61,088 nt of DNA from Collinsella sp944321445 (lineage in GTDB: Bacteria; Actinomycetota; Coriobacteriia; Coriobacteriales; Coriobacteriaceae): assembly GCF_030371825.1 (NCBI RefSeq), contig NZ_JAUDDM010000011.1, one strand, 5' to 3'. Shown here piece after piece: positions 53,260 to 61,051 of the stretch. Numbering within the stretch: position 1 is the first letter of the stretch; the number at the start of each line of letters is the position of its first letter. The translations under genes and the position numbers were made by a program. A model generated the notes under the pieces. It was not told where the DNA came from. It did not search any database and saw nothing but the letters and a program-made list of their open reading frames with translations.

Positions 53260-54270
53260 CTAGCGCACAGAGCGCAGCCAGGCGTGCCGCATAAGGCGGT
53301 TGAACGCGTTTTGCAGGGGGAGTGCCGCGCATGCGGCGCAGGCAAGCGCGCTGATGGCGAGGATGATGAGCGTGCCCCACACGGGGTCGAGCAGAATTGG
53401 CAGGTCGTAGAACGGCGTGCGGAACGTGAGCGCCGCGCGCAACAGACGGTGCAGCACGTATACCTGGAGCGTTCGCTGGCCCAGCGCAAGCAGGTGTGGA
53501 TGCCCGCCGGCAGGGGTGAGCTTGATGACGGCGAGCGAGAACATGACGGAGATGCCGGTCGCGACGACCTTCTCCACCATGCCGAGCGCTGTCCCCGCTA
53601 AGTAAGGCGTGTCCCCGTATACGCGCTGGAAGAACCAATCGTAGATAGTTGGGTCCGCCAAGCGTGCAATGGCGATAGCTGCGGCAACAGCCACGGCAGC
53701 CCAAAGCCACCTGCTTGTGCGGATGTGGGCGACGCGTTCGGGGTCCAGGTAGTACCCGCAGGCAAACCACGGCAGAAACGTAAGCGTGCGGCTGATGGCG
53801 AGCAGGCCGCTCGACAAGTCGACGACGCCCCATGCGAGCGCGATGGCGCTGCTCGCAGCGATGCCTACAGCGGGGCGGACACGCGCGAGCAGCGGGGTCA
53901 TCGCGTACCACCAGGCCATGGCGATGAGATACCACGGCGCGGAGCTGAACAGGAAAAGTTTGGGCAACAGGGCGCTGCCGTTGATGAGAACGAGCGCCGC
54001 TTGGTAGGCAAAACCCAGGACGAGGTACGAGATGATGCGGTTGACGGCGAGCTTGCCGTCGCGGTAAGCGCCTTTGGCAAACAGTCCCGACATGAAGACG
54101 AACAGCGGCATGTGGAACAGGTAGATGATGTCGAACCCCGCGCTAATGACCGGGTTGTCGTTGTGGACCGGGTGCATGAAATGCCCGATGACCACAAGGA
54201 CGATCAGCACGCCTTTGATGTTGTCATACAGCTCGATGCGGGGTTTGGAATGCGCGGTGGCGGTCGACAC
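53260..54270 (-). CDS. Acyltransferase family 3 membrane protein
   Basis: A 336-residue integral membrane acyltransferase (Acyl_transf_3/OafA-like group), with about ten hydrophobic segments. The N-terminal RIELYDNIKGVLIVLVVIGHF contains the conserved His; FHMPLFVFMSGLF and LLPKLF...PWYLIAMAWWY are family marks. It probably O-acetylates a surface glycan or peptidoglycan; the substrate is unknown. It starts with GTG at 54270 with a weak AAAGAAAG upstream. It stands alone, convergent with argD. Confidence 0.85.
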   Translation of the reverse strand: MSTATAHSKPRIELYDNIKGVLIVLVVIGHFMHPVHNDNPVISAGFDIIYLFHMPLFVFMSGLFAKGAYRDGKLAVNRIISYLVLGFAYQAALVLINGSALLPKLFLFSSAPWYLIAMAWWYAMTPLLARVRPAVGIAASSAIALAWGVVDLSSGLLAISRTLTFLPWFACGYYLDPERVAHIRTSRWLWAAVAVAAAIAIARLADPTIYDWFFQRVYGDTPYLAGTALGMVEKVVATGISVMFSLAVIKLTPAGGHPHLLALGQRTLQVYVLHRLLRAALTFRTPFYDLPILLDPVWGTLIILAISALACAACAALPLQNAFNRLMRHAWLRSVR

Positions 54271-54435
54271 GGTTCGCTTTCTTTCGCTGGGCGGGGGAGG
54301 GCGGTTCTGCGCAACCGGTTAAGGTTGCGGCCGCTATTCTACGCCGGGTGTAGCGGGCCGTCGAGGTCGGATGCGCGGCTTCATGCGACGGGCGAGCCAA
54401 AATCGTGCCATGTGGGAGCAGAGTGGACTCTGTTC

Positions 54436-54575
54436 TGCAAAAAGTCGGGACTTTGGGCGGATTTTTCGCGCCGGGTCCGTATAAGCGGCCGTTGGACCTG
54501 CAGAAACATCGAGGTCAGAGAAGCGCTTGTCTCGACCCGGGGTGAAATATCCGCCCAAAGTCCCGAGTTTTTGCA
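54436..54575. repeat. 42-bp imperfect inverted repeat
   Basis: Arms 54436-54477 and 54534-54575 pair at about 37 positions (core TCGGGACTTTGGGCGGAT). The 56-nt loop contains further partial pairing. It lies in the 1.1-kb gene-free stretch 54271-55387, which consists of this palindrome, the one at 54653 and the tRNA-Val array. Confidence 0.85.
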
Positions 54576-54652
54576 AAAACAAACCCCTCTTATGCGATTC
54601 CTTCTCGGCTGTGTGAAATCGCCAAGATCCTGCTCGATGCAGGGTGTCAGTC

Positions 54653-54725
54653 ATTTCTACTTGCCGTTTCGTTCACTAACTCCCAGAAAAACGACTCCTT
54701 AGCGAACGAAACGGCAAGTAGAAAT
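54653..54725. repeat. 27-bp inverted repeat related to that at 20006
   Basis: Arms 54653-54679 and 54699-54725 match at 26 of 27 positions. The arm sequence (ATTTCTACTTGCC, TTTCGTTC) is the same family as the palindrome at 20006-20102, with a C/G change that is compensated in the other arm. Confidence 0.9.
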
Positions 54726-54813
54726 GTGTGACCCCCTATAGCACAGGGATGAGGCGTTCTGCGGATTCGAATCTCTCCTGGCCGCAGAGATTCGAACTGC
54801 AATGTTGCCGGGG

Positions 54814-55405
54814 TGGGCGATGAGGGATGTCGGTCGCCTGCTACGCAGGCGACCTCCCGCTGCGGAGGCCCTGCGGGCATCTTTGCGCGCTTCGCTGAAA
54901 AATGCCCAGCGCATTTTCTCAGCTTCGCGCCCTTCGGGTTCGAATCCCTCTGACAGGGGCCCTAACAAGAAACGGCACCATTGCTGGTGCCGTGTTTCTA
55001 TCGATGGTGGGCGATGAGGGATGTCACCGTCTCGCTTCGCGAGCCGGTGGCGCTGCGGATGCCTTCGGCATCCTTGCGACTCATGCTGGCAAAGACGCTC
55101 ACGCGCTTTGCGCAGCATGAGGCCCCAAGGGGTTCGAATCCCTCTGACAGGGGCCCTAACAAGAAACGGCACCATTGCTGGTGCCGTGTTTCTATCGATG
55201 GTGGGCGATGAGGGATTCCGCGGATGCTTCGCATCCGCTCCCGCTGCGGGCGGCTGCGCCGCCCTTGCGTGCTGCGCGGCGAACGGCTTCGCCGTTCACT
55301 CGCTCCGCACCCCTAACGGGGTTCGAATCCCTCTGACAGGGGCCCTAACAAGAAACGGCACCATTGCTGGTGCCGTGTTTCTATCGATGGTGGGCGATGA
55401 GGGAT
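54814..55405 (-). repeat. Tandem array of three tRNA-Val 3'-end repeat units
   Basis: Three 87-bp blocks (54936-55022, 55130-55216, 55319-55405) are almost identical. Read on the minus strand, each holds the last T-stem strand and acceptor strand of tRNA-Val with CCA, a terminator hairpin, and an inverted T-arm (AGAGGGATTCGAACCC). The first block read this way overlaps the real tRNA. Between the blocks lie hairpin-rich cores of 102 nt (55217-55318), 107 nt (55023-55129) and 107 nt (54829-54935). A last bare tRNA end (54814-54828) closes the array without a terminator. Unit steps are 189, 194 and 194 bp. A T-arm-like palindrome (54766-54776 with 54786-54796) lies just beyond. Confidence 0.93.
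55345..55381 (-). terminator. Terminator of tRNA-Val
   Basis: On the minus strand the stem GAAACACGGCACCA/TGGTGCCGTTTC is followed by TTGTT, 7 nt after the CCA end. Identical copies are at 54969-54998 and 55163-55192, inside the repeat units. Confidence 0.85.
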
Positions 55406-55463
55406 TCGAACCCCCAGCCTTGTGCGTGTAAAGCACCTGCGCTAACCGTTGCGCCAATCGCCC
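55388..55463 (-). tRNA. tRNA-Val (anticodon TAC)
   Basis: A 76-nt cloverleaf with encoded CCA: acceptor GGGCGAT/ATCGCCC, discriminator A, D-arm with GCGCAACGGTTAGCGC, anticodon loop TTTACAC, T-arm GGGGGTTCGAATCCCTC. Its 3' end is copied three more times downstream. Confidence 0.96.
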
Positions 55464-55642
55464 GTGGGGGACAGTATAGCATGCTGCGGCGAATGTCGGG
55501 GTATGTCGTTCATTCTCGCGCCGAAAAGCGTTCGTTCGTACCACATGCGACCTCCCTGATATCAATCCAGTTTTCCCTGCATGCATAATGAGTTTCATCA
55601 TGCAAAGAGCGGTCCACATACGTTCCGTGCAAGGAAGCGCCC

Positions 55643-57799
55643 ATGTCTGCATCCCACCGCTTTCTCCATCGCTTTGCCGCACTGCTGTCCTCGGCGGCCT
55701 TGGCGTTCGGTCTGTCATGCGCCTCGGCAATCCCAGCGTTTGCCGATGCGACCGCGCCGTGCCAGCTCACGGACGATCAGCGAGAAGCGTACGAGGCCGA
55801 TGGCACGCTCGATCAGCGTCTTGCCCACGCAGAGGAGCTTGGCCACGACCGGCCCTCCAAGGAGCTCATCGCTCAAGCGCGCCGGCGCGAGTCGGCCGTC
55901 TCCCCGCAGGAGAATTCGGTGCCGTCCAATTGGGCGGGCGGTATGCCAACTGAAGGCGAGGCGCACGTCATCGCCCTGTATGTCGATTTCCCTGCGGGCG
56001 AAAACGAACCTGCTTATACCTTCGAGGAAGGCGATACCTTGGAGGCGCTCGATGCCCTTATCGATGGCGGGAGCGGCACCTTCCCATATGAGGATCTGGC
56101 AAGCTACTATTACCGTTCGAGCTACGGCGCGCTCGAGATCTCTGGTGACGCATATGCCTACACCGCCCAGCATCCGCGCAGCTACTACGAGGGGTATGCC
56201 TACGATGCCGACAACGGTTTGTTCGTCGAGGCGCTGCGCGCGCTCGATGAAAGCATCGACTACACCGACTACGACGGCGACCAAGATGGCTATATCGATG
56301 CCGTCTACCTGCACTTTGCCGGACTCAATTACGGCTGGATGTCCATGTGGTGGAGCCAGGAATTCAAAGTCGAGCGCGATGACCTTTCGTTCGATGGCGT
56401 CGGTCTGTCCAACTGCGTGATGCTCCACAACCCCTCGAACGATCCTGCCGGGTATTCCACCATCATTCATGAAACCGGGCACGCGCTCGGGCTGCCGGAC
56501 TATTACAACGCGACAGTTCAGACGCAGTACGGGGCATGGCCGACGGGCATCATCGGCTCCGACATAATGATGGACAACGTGGGCGATCACAACGGGTTCT
56601 CGAAATGGCTGCTCGGTTGGCTGGACGAAGACCAGGTCACGTGCGTTGCGGCATCGTCGGAAGGCATCGACGTCACACGGGGAGAAAAGACGCTCGACCA
56701 CATCGAGCCGGCGGAGGACGGAGCGTCTGAGGTTACCCTCGACCTGGGGCGCTTTGTGACCGACGCGGCCGAAGACACGGGCGGCATCATCGTTGTTTCC
56801 AATGCGGGCGAGGGCATCTTTTCCGACTACTACGTGCTGCAATATGATGGATTCAGCGGCAATCAGTCGCTATACGTGAACGAAGACGGTGGCGATCAAA
56901 ACCGCCTGCCGAGCGGGTTTCGCATGTATCGCGTGCGCGCCGAGCTGAACGCCGAAGGCACCGATTTCATGTTCACCAATATAGCCGGCCAAGTGAATAG
57001 CCAGCTTATTGAGCTCGTGGACCCCGATATGGAGGTCGAGCACCTGCAAGGTTCGGGAACCGTGACCTGTCATGCCTCGTCGGGGGAGTATGGCTGTTTG
57101 CTCACAACAGGCACCGAGGTGACGCCCGACACGTTCCCGTCGACGAATTTCTACGAGAGCCCGGCGCTTGGCTACACGGGCGTTGGCGTGCGCGTCGACG
57201 CGTGCGAGCAGGACGTCGGTACGGTCACGATTTCGCATACGGGCAAAACGCTGCCCGACCTGCCCGATTTCACCGTTAGCCTCGATGAGGGGGAGGCACT
57301 CTACAACACAGGTTCGCTGCACCTCACGGCGAATTATGCGACGCGTGCCACGTACCGGACCGATCCCGTGCTGCTGGTGGACGGCGAGCGCATACCGGTT
57401 GTCGTGCGGGTCAATCGGGAACACATCGAGGTCGACTATCGCTTCGACGCGGCGCTCATCGGCCCCGATTCCACCTGTGAGCTGCTGCTACCGGCGGGAA
57501 CGTTTGTGGTGGGGATAACAGAAGATGGCGAAGAGGTTCCGTCCGCCGAGATCCGCATTCCGCTTCCGGCGGGTGCCGTCGCGGATGTCGAGAGCGCGGG
57601 GACCTATTCGATTGAGCGCGGTGCCGGTGCGGCTCGCTTGGCGAGCGACGTGGTCGAGCTCGAAGATGGCCGCCGCGCGGTCTTCCACGTGCTATTCGGT
57701 GGCATGGAGGCCGTGGTGACGTCGTCTGACGGCTCCGAGATCGCGCGCGCGTTTCCATCGAAGGCCTGGAGGAGTCTGCGCTTGATGCCCAGGCGTTGA
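55643..57799 (+). CDS. M6-family secreted metalloprotease, N-terminal part of a broken gene
   Basis: A secreted zinc protease of 718 residues as read. The signal peptide has a hydrophobic core ALLSSAALAFGLSCASAIPA, with cleavage near AFA-D at residue ~36. The M6 peptidase domain follows, with HETGHALGLPD (His276, Glu277, His280). A beta-rich region follows. The frame ends in an unrelated tail (PSKAWRSLRLMPRR) after a (CG)5 run at 57742-57751; with one CG less it would continue into the frame at 57752-58668. Intact relatives of this type would be one long wall-anchored protein. Start ATG at 55643 has AAGGAAG upstream. Confidence 0.85.
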   Translation: MSASHRFLHRFAALLSSAALAFGLSCASAIPAFADATAPCQLTDDQREAYEADGTLDQRLAHAEELGHDRPSKELIAQARRRESAVSPQENSVPSNWAGGMPTEGEAHVIALYVDFPAGENEPAYTFEEGDTLEALDALIDGGSGTFPYEDLASYYYRSSYGALEISGDAYAYTAQHPRSYYEGYAYDADNGLFVEALRALDESIDYTDYDGDQDGYIDAVYLHFAGLNYGWMSMWWSQEFKVERDDLSFDGVGLSNCVMLHNPSNDPAGYSTIIHETGHALGLPDYYNATVQTQYGAWPTGIIGSDIMMDNVGDHNGFSKWLLGWLDEDQVTCVAASSEGIDVTRGEKTLDHIEPAEDGASEVTLDLGRFVTDAAEDTGGIIVVSNAGEGIFSDYYVLQYDGFSGNQSLYVNEDGGDQNRLPSGFRMYRVRAELNAEGTDFMFTNIAGQVNSQLIELVDPDMEVEHLQGSGTVTCHASSGEYGCLLTTGTEVTPDTFPSTNFYESPALGYTGVGVRVDACEQDVGTVTISHTGKTLPDLPDFTVSLDEGEALYNTGSLHLTANYATRATYRTDPVLLVDGERIPVVVRVNREHIEVDYRFDAALIGPDSTCELLLPAGTFVVGITEDGEEVPSAEIRIPLPAGAVADVESAGTYSIERGAGAARLASDVVELEDGRRAVFHVLFGGMEAVVTSSDGSEIARAFPSKAWRSLRLMPRR

Positions 57800-58668
57800 C
57801 GGCAACGTCGCTCTCCGGCGACCGCGCCGCCTTGGTGTTCACCACCTATTCGGGCCCGTATCAGGTGGCAATCGTTGACTTCGCGACCTGTAGCGGCCGC
57901 GTTATCTTCTCCCAAAACCTCTACGCAAAGCCGGAGGTCGTGGAGGCCGACGGCGACCTGCTCATCTTCAACAGCCAGATGGCAACGCTTGCCGAGTTTC
58001 TGCCGGACGGCCAGGTTCAGCTTCGGTACGGCTCCTTGAGCGCAGATCAGCTGTTTGCGGCGGGTCCGGAGCATCTCGTATGGATTGCCCGTGACGGCTA
58101 CGATGAGACGGGCGGTATCGTTTCCTCCGTGCACGCCGCTGCGGCGTGCGATGTTGCCGATGTGCTACGCAAGGTCGGCACGGAGAACCCCGATGGGATG
58201 TTTGAGGGGGAGTCGGTCATTGCGGCATTGGACGATGACAACGTCATCACGTTCGATACCGAAGGGTATAGCTATCTGGTCGATGCGGATGCGTGCGACG
58301 GCGTGTTCGCGCTGCTCGTGCCCTCCTGGGGCGTCGCGGCCGGTGAATCTGCTGCTCACGGGGGCTATGTCGTGACGTTTGACGATCGCGGGGCCCGGAC
58401 GGCATCGTATGGAGTCGTGTCTGCATTGAGCAATGAAGAGGAGGGCGTCTCGTACGAGTTCTCCCGGTTGAGCATGGGTGCTGACGGAGTATTCGCCGTA
58501 TCGCGCACGATGGAGGAGAGCGATGCGCACACCGAGCACGAGATTGTTCTGTTTACGCGGGAGGCGGAATTTTCGGCGGACGGGGTGGTCCAGGGCGCGC
58601 ATCTGTTCGTGAACGGATCGATGCGAGGCGCGTGGCTCGAGAATGGGTCGTGGCTCGCCATCGGTTAG
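57752..58668 (+). pseudogene. Middle segment of the broken M6 protease gene
   Basis: This open frame continues the protease reading frame if one CG dinucleotide is removed from the run at 57742-57751; the joined sequence would read IARVSIEGLEESALDAQ. It encodes ~300 residues of beta-rich sequence (repeated GYDETGG, DGVFA, DDNVITFD), as in propeller-like or adhesive domains. It ends at a TAG at 58666-58668 that is followed in the same frame by the C-terminal anchor region. A TTG at 57796 gives a possible start overlapping the previous stop, but no good ribosome site is seen. Confidence 0.75.
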
Positions 58669-58671
58669 CCC

Positions 58672-59127
58672 ATGGAGGCGCAGCTGATTGCAGGGAGTTA
58701 TTCTGAAGGCGCAGGTGCTGCGAAGGAAGTCGTTGAGCCGGATTACCTGCACTATTACGTGACGGCTCCGATCGGTGTGCCGGATGAGCCCGAGCCCGAG
58801 CCTGAGCCTGAGCCAGAGCCTGAGCCTGAGCCCGAGCCGGAACCAGAGCCCGAACCCGATTCAAAACCGGAGCCCGAGCCAGATCCAAAGCCCGAACCCG
58901 GCCCGGATGATCCCGTCATCCCCGAAGATCCGGACACCCCAGATGCTCCCGACCAGCCAGAGGACGACCAACCCGCCGCGCCATCGGTAGACGACACCGC
59001 ATCGGAGCCGGACGCCGCGCCCTCCCTTCCCTCAACGGGCGATTCCACCGCGCTTGTCGCCGCGGTACTTGTGACGTGTGGTGCCGCCGCTCTCGTTTTG
59101 GGCACGCGATACAACCGGCGGGTGTGA
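58672..59127 (+). pseudogene. C-terminal LPXTG wall-anchor segment of the broken M6 protease gene
   Basis: In the same frame as the preceding segment, separated by one TAG codon and one Pro codon. It encodes a Pro-Glu repeat spacer (PEPEPEPEPE type, residues ~38-75), a Pro/Asp-rich stretch, and the sortase signal LPSTGD followed by a hydrophobic segment and RYNRRV. It has no signal peptide and no clear ribosome site, so it is unlikely to work as an independent gene. Confidence 0.8.
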
Positions 59128-59218
59128 CGGGGCCGTCGGCTCACTGCGCGTGGGGCCTCGCCGCATGCAAACGGGCTACAATGGTGCGCGACGGATCCGC
59201 ATCCCAAAAGGAGTGCCC

Positions 59219-60124
59219 ATGCCCCATACCGTGCTGCCCGACATCCCAAGCGGTGAGCTCAAAGAGCGCCTGGCGCGCGTGCGCTACGTGTTCACCGACC
59301 TTGACGGTACCATGCTCGCACCCGGCTCGTGCGCGCTCACGGACGCCGCTGGCAACCCGAGCCTCGACCTGGTGACCACGCTCGTCGATCTCAAACGTGC
59401 CGGCATTGAGGTCATCCCGTGCTCGGGGCGCAACCGTTCCATGCTGCACGAGGATTCGCGCGTCTTCGGCCTCAACTCTTACATCGGCGAGATGGGCGGT
59501 CTTCTCATGCTCGATCGCAACGACAGCCGCTGGGAGTACTTCACGGCCGATATGCCGTTCAACCCCATCTGGGGCTTCTCGCCGCACGAGTGCATCGAGG
59601 CCACGGGCATCCTGGAGGAGTTCTCCAACCGCTGGCCGGGGCTGCTCGAGTACCACAACGACATGTCGACGGGCTACAAGCATCGCGAGGTCACGGTGGG
59701 CCTGCGCGGCGAGATTCCCGATGAGGAAGCGCGCGACATCATCCGCCGCTCCGGTGCGGAGCTCGATTGGGGCGACAACGGTTACCTCAACTACATCTCC
59801 GCTCCCACCACGCTCAAGCTGCCCGAGGGCGTAAAGGGCCGCGCGTTCAACATCATGCCGCAGGGCCTCAACAAGGGCCGCGGCATCAAGCGCTTCTGCG
59901 AGCTTCGTGGCATCGACCTGTCCGAGACTCTCGCCATCGGTGATGCGACGTCGGACTTCCTCATGGCCGACTACGTCGACACCTTCTTCTTGGTGGAAAA
60001 CGGTTTGAAGAACCCCACGGCAGAGGAATTCCTCGCCTCCCACGACAACGCGTTCGTCACGCGCGGGCGCATCGTGGACGGCTGGGTGCAGGCCATGCGG
60101 TGCGTGCTCGCGGCGCGCGGGTAA
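59219..60124 (+). CDS. HAD-superfamily hydrolase (Cof-like)
   Basis: A 301-residue HAD-type phosphatase. Motif I is VFTDLDGTML (nucleophile Asp near residue 26), motif II CSGRN (Ser), Lys in KGRGIKRFCELRG, and motif IV IGDATSDFLMADYVD. A C2-type cap lies between ~85 and 230. The substrate is probably a phosphosugar or similar; it is not predictable. ATG at 59219 after AAAAGGAG. A TACAAT hexamer ~40 nt upstream is a likely -10. Followed by murI after 19 nt. Confidence 0.86.
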   Translation: MPHTVLPDIPSGELKERLARVRYVFTDLDGTMLAPGSCALTDAAGNPSLDLVTTLVDLKRAGIEVIPCSGRNRSMLHEDSRVFGLNSYIGEMGGLLMLDRNDSRWEYFTADMPFNPIWGFSPHECIEATGILEEFSNRWPGLLEYHNDMSTGYKHREVTVGLRGEIPDEEARDIIRRSGAELDWGDNGYLNYISAPTTLKLPEGVKGRAFNIMPQGLNKGRGIKRFCELRGIDLSETLAIGDATSDFLMADYVDTFFLVENGLKNPTAEEFLASHDNAFVTRGRIVDGWVQAMRCVLAARG

Positions 60125-60143
60125 CGGGACAAAGGAGCTGAAC

Positions 60144-61043
60144 ATGGAATTCGTAAACGCTTCTGCTGCCGATAACAACCGCCCCATCGGCGTCTTCGAT
60201 TCTGGTCTGGGCGGGCTTACCGTTGCGCGTGCCATCGCGACCACGTTGCCGCACGAATCCATCTACTACCTGGGCGATACCAAGCGCTGCCCGTACGGTG
60301 TGCGCACCGAGGACGAGGTGCGTTCCTTCGTGCTGCAGGCGGGTCGTTGGCTGTCTGAGCACAACATCAAGATCATGATCATCGCCTGCAACACGGCGAC
60401 TGCGGCCGGCCTCAAGGTGGCGCAGCAGGTGCTGCCCGTTCCGGTGATCGGTGTCATCGCGCCCGGTGCGCGCGCGGCTATCAACAGCACGCGCACGCGC
60501 AAGGTCGGCGTGCTGGCAACCCCGCTCACCGTGCGCACGGGCGCCTACACGCGCGCGATCAAGACGCTCGACGCCGGAGTGTCCGTGTACGGCTGCCCCG
60601 CTCCGAGCTTCGTCGAGATCGTCGAGAACGAGCTTGCGACCGGCGCGCATCTGCAGGAGCGCTGGCTGCAAAACGGCGACGTGTTCGACACACCGGAGAC
60701 GTGCGAAGAGGTCGCGCGGACGCTCGTGCCCCTTATGGAGGCGGGTGCCGAGGTCGATACGGTCGTGCTCGGCTGCACGCATTTCCCGCTGCTCGCAGGC
60801 CCCATTCGCAAGGCGCTGGGCCCCGGCGTGCGCGTCGTGTCCTCGGCGGAGGAGACCACCAGTGAGCTCGCCGACATCCTGCGCCGTCGCGAGCAGCTCG
60901 CCGACGAGGACGTGGCGCCGCAGCATCGCTTCGCCACCACGTCCGACAACATCGCCGAGTTCGCTGCCGCCGGCAGCTTCATCTTCGGTCAGCCCCTCAA
61001 GAGTATCGAGCACGTCAGCCTCGACGAGCTCGGTCGCTACTAG
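60144..61043 (+). CDS. murI: Glutamate racemase
   Basis: Makes D-glutamate for peptidoglycan. 299 residues; N-terminal IGVFDSGLGGLTV, catalytic Cys82 in ACNTATAA and Cys211 in GCTHFPLL, with the partner Asp in FDSG. Cofactor-free cytoplasmic enzyme. ATG after AAAGGAG. It is probably in an operon with the HAD hydrolase. An inverted-repeat arm follows directly after its stop. Confidence 0.95.
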   Translation: MEFVNASAADNNRPIGVFDSGLGGLTVARAIATTLPHESIYYLGDTKRCPYGVRTEDEVRSFVLQAGRWLSEHNIKIMIIACNTATAAGLKVAQQVLPVPVIGVIAPGARAAINSTRTRKVGVLATPLTVRTGAYTRAIKTLDAGVSVYGCPAPSFVEIVENELATGAHLQERWLQNGDVFDTPETCEEVARTLVPLMEAGAEVDTVVLGCTHFPLLAGPIRKALGPGVRVVSSAEETTSELADILRRREQLADEDVAPQHRFATTSDNIAEFAAAGSFIFGQPLKSIEHVSLDELGRY

Positions 61044-61051
61044 GGCTGCTG

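Noticed and set aside
54814..55405. CRISPR array
   Set aside because: The repeats are regularly spaced, but at 87 bp they are too long, the spacers are hairpins of 102-107 nt, the repeats derive from tRNA-Val, and no cas gene is present.
54814..55405. Additional complete tRNA genes or prophage attachment sites with an integrase
   Set aside because: Only the last 15-21 nt of the tRNA are copied, and no integrase or phage gene lies in or near the array. A remnant of such insertions cannot be excluded.
58666..58671. Programmed stop-codon readthrough before the LPXTG anchor
   Set aside because: Possible in principle, but the second lesion at the (CG)5 run in the same gene makes decay more likely. 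Kept as a question under findings.
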